Shown one piece after another: positions 63,376 to 64,000 of a DNA stretch of 64,000 nucleotides (the stretch's first letter is position 1; each line of letters opens with the position of its first letter). Made by a program: the position numbers and the translations under genes. Source of the stretch: AP-15 sp963698995 (lineage in GTDB: Bacteria > Pseudomonadota > Alphaproteobacteria > ATCC43930 > CGMCC-115725); NCBI GenBank assembly GCA_963698995.1, contig CAVOTD010000013.1:1-64000 (forward strand), written 5' to 3'. The notes under the pieces are model-generated. The model saw only the letters and a list, made by a program, of their open reading frames with translations, was not told the DNA's origin and did no database searches.

Positions 63376-64000
63376 TCACCTCGGAATGTCTAGCCGCAAC
63401 AATTCGGAATTTGCCTTCTCGCGCCGTAACTCCTCCGGCTGGTCCTCGGGGTGGGCGGCGGCGCCAAGCAGCACGGTCTTCCAGTACGCCGTGACCTTGG
63501 GCTCGGCTTCACGCCGGCGGTCCGCACTGACGAGCCACACGGCGGCGTATGTCAGCAGACGCAGCATTGCGCCTACACTCATGATCAGTCGAAACACGTG
63601 AACGGCGACGTTGCCATAGTGCTTGCGAATAAAGTAGTAACGGTTGATATGGCTCATGACGAGATTCCTGTGGCTCGCCACTCTGTTGGCCCCGCCGATG
63701 TGCATGACCTCGAAGTCGGGGACGTAAGCGACCTCCCAGCCCGCACTGCGAATGCGCAGGCACCAATCGGCCTCGCATTGGAATGTGTAGAAGTACTCGT
63801 CGAGCACGCCGGCCTCCTCAATCACCTGTGCCCGCACCATGAGAAAATGGCCGTTCAGCCAGCCGGCCGATTTCCAGCTTGTGACGGATTCATCGATGCC
63901 GTCGTTCCAGAAAGCGGCCGGGCGCAAAACGTTGATAATTTCCGTTCCCATGGTGTACATCAAGGCCGTGGTCTTCTGATAACTGCCGTCCAGGTAGGTG
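63376..64000 (-). CDS. Family 2 glycosyltransferase, 5' end outside window
   Basis: The frame is open to the window edge on the minus strand. It shows the acceptor half of a rhamnosyltransferase-like GT2: WKSAGWLNGHFLMVRAQVIE, VLDEYFYTFQCEADWCLRIR (ED-type catalytic block) and VMHIGGANRVASHRNLVMSH, then INRYYFIRKHYGN and a hydrophobic helix. The nucleotide-binding half lies outside. The C-terminal end is whole. It belongs to the exopolysaccharide region. Confidence 0.9.
   Translation of the reverse strand, partial: TYLDGSYQKTTALMYTMGTEIINVLRPAAFWNDGIDESVTSWKSAGWLNGHFLMVRAQVIEEAGVLDEYFYTFQCEADWCLRIRSAGWEVAYVPDFEVMHIGGANRVASHRNLVMSHINRYYFIRKHYGNVAVHVFRLIMSVGAMLRLLTYAAVWLVSADRRREAEPKVTAYWKTVLLGAAAHPEDQPEELRREKANSELLRLDIPR

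Overview
The window looks like an accessory, heavily rearranged part of an alphaproteobacterial chromosome, most likely Hyphomicrobiales (Rhizobiales) and possibly a Beijerinckiaceae or Methylocystaceae relative. This rests on high GC, the kinds of proteins present and hopanoid-gene remnants (shc, hpnG). It is an inference from protein resemblance, because no 16S or core marker gene is present. Two features dominate: an unusually high load of insertion-sequence debris, with more than twenty transposase copies or fragments from the IS256, IS110, IS6, IS630, IS1182, IS1380, ISAzo13, IS66 and IS3 families, and a large number of broken or shortened host genes.

Left part (1-29 kb): two nearly identical IS256-family copies (1-1391 and 12841-14236) bracket a patatin-like lipase, a six-helix membrane protein and its decayed paralogue, an MscS channel, an M15-like peptidase split by an amber codon, a YkuD transpeptidase and a large membrane protein. 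The second IS256 copy is complete and has a 9-bp target duplication. An orphan 3' half of a tRNA-Gln gene lies at 14.5 kb. It is followed by broken shc-hpnG, a GNAT acetyltransferase, a methyltransferase and short remains of ALDH, M48 peptidase, cupin and ABC solute-binding genes. Two cell-envelope genes stand out: a SPOR-like single-pass protein (23.3-24.7 kb), and a DUF937/BON protein whose OmpA domain lies in a different frame (26.8-28.2 kb).

Middle part (29-47 kb): small exported proteins (SmbP-like, a Pro-rich protein, a DUF5666-like protein), a broken ImmA/XRE pair fused to a GlgE-like fragment, and a decayed serine recombinase beside helically phased AACAGGG repeats. Next comes an intact set of SxtJ, DUF5989 and carbamoyltransferase genes, with an SGNH hydrolase on the other strand beyond an ISAzo13 copy. 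A dense block of transposases follows (42-47 kb).

Right part (47-64 kb): an exopolysaccharide region. Intact members are a GumC/Wzz-type co-polymerase, a CpsD-type tyrosine kinase, a GT2 glycosyltransferase, a cupin, RfbC, a cation/proton antiporter, an undecaprenyl-phosphate sugar transferase, a fused 2OG-Fe(II) oxygenase/sporadic-carbohydrate-cluster protein, a methyltransferase and a second GT2 that runs off the edge. Between them lie remains of further co-polymerases, GT2 and GT4 enzymes, RfbB and RfbD. An AT-richer insert (52.9-54.5 kb) carries a small acidic protein and a secreted beta-helix protein. Together the intact genes could still build, carbamoylate and export a surface polysaccharide, but the dTDP-rhamnose route is not complete here.
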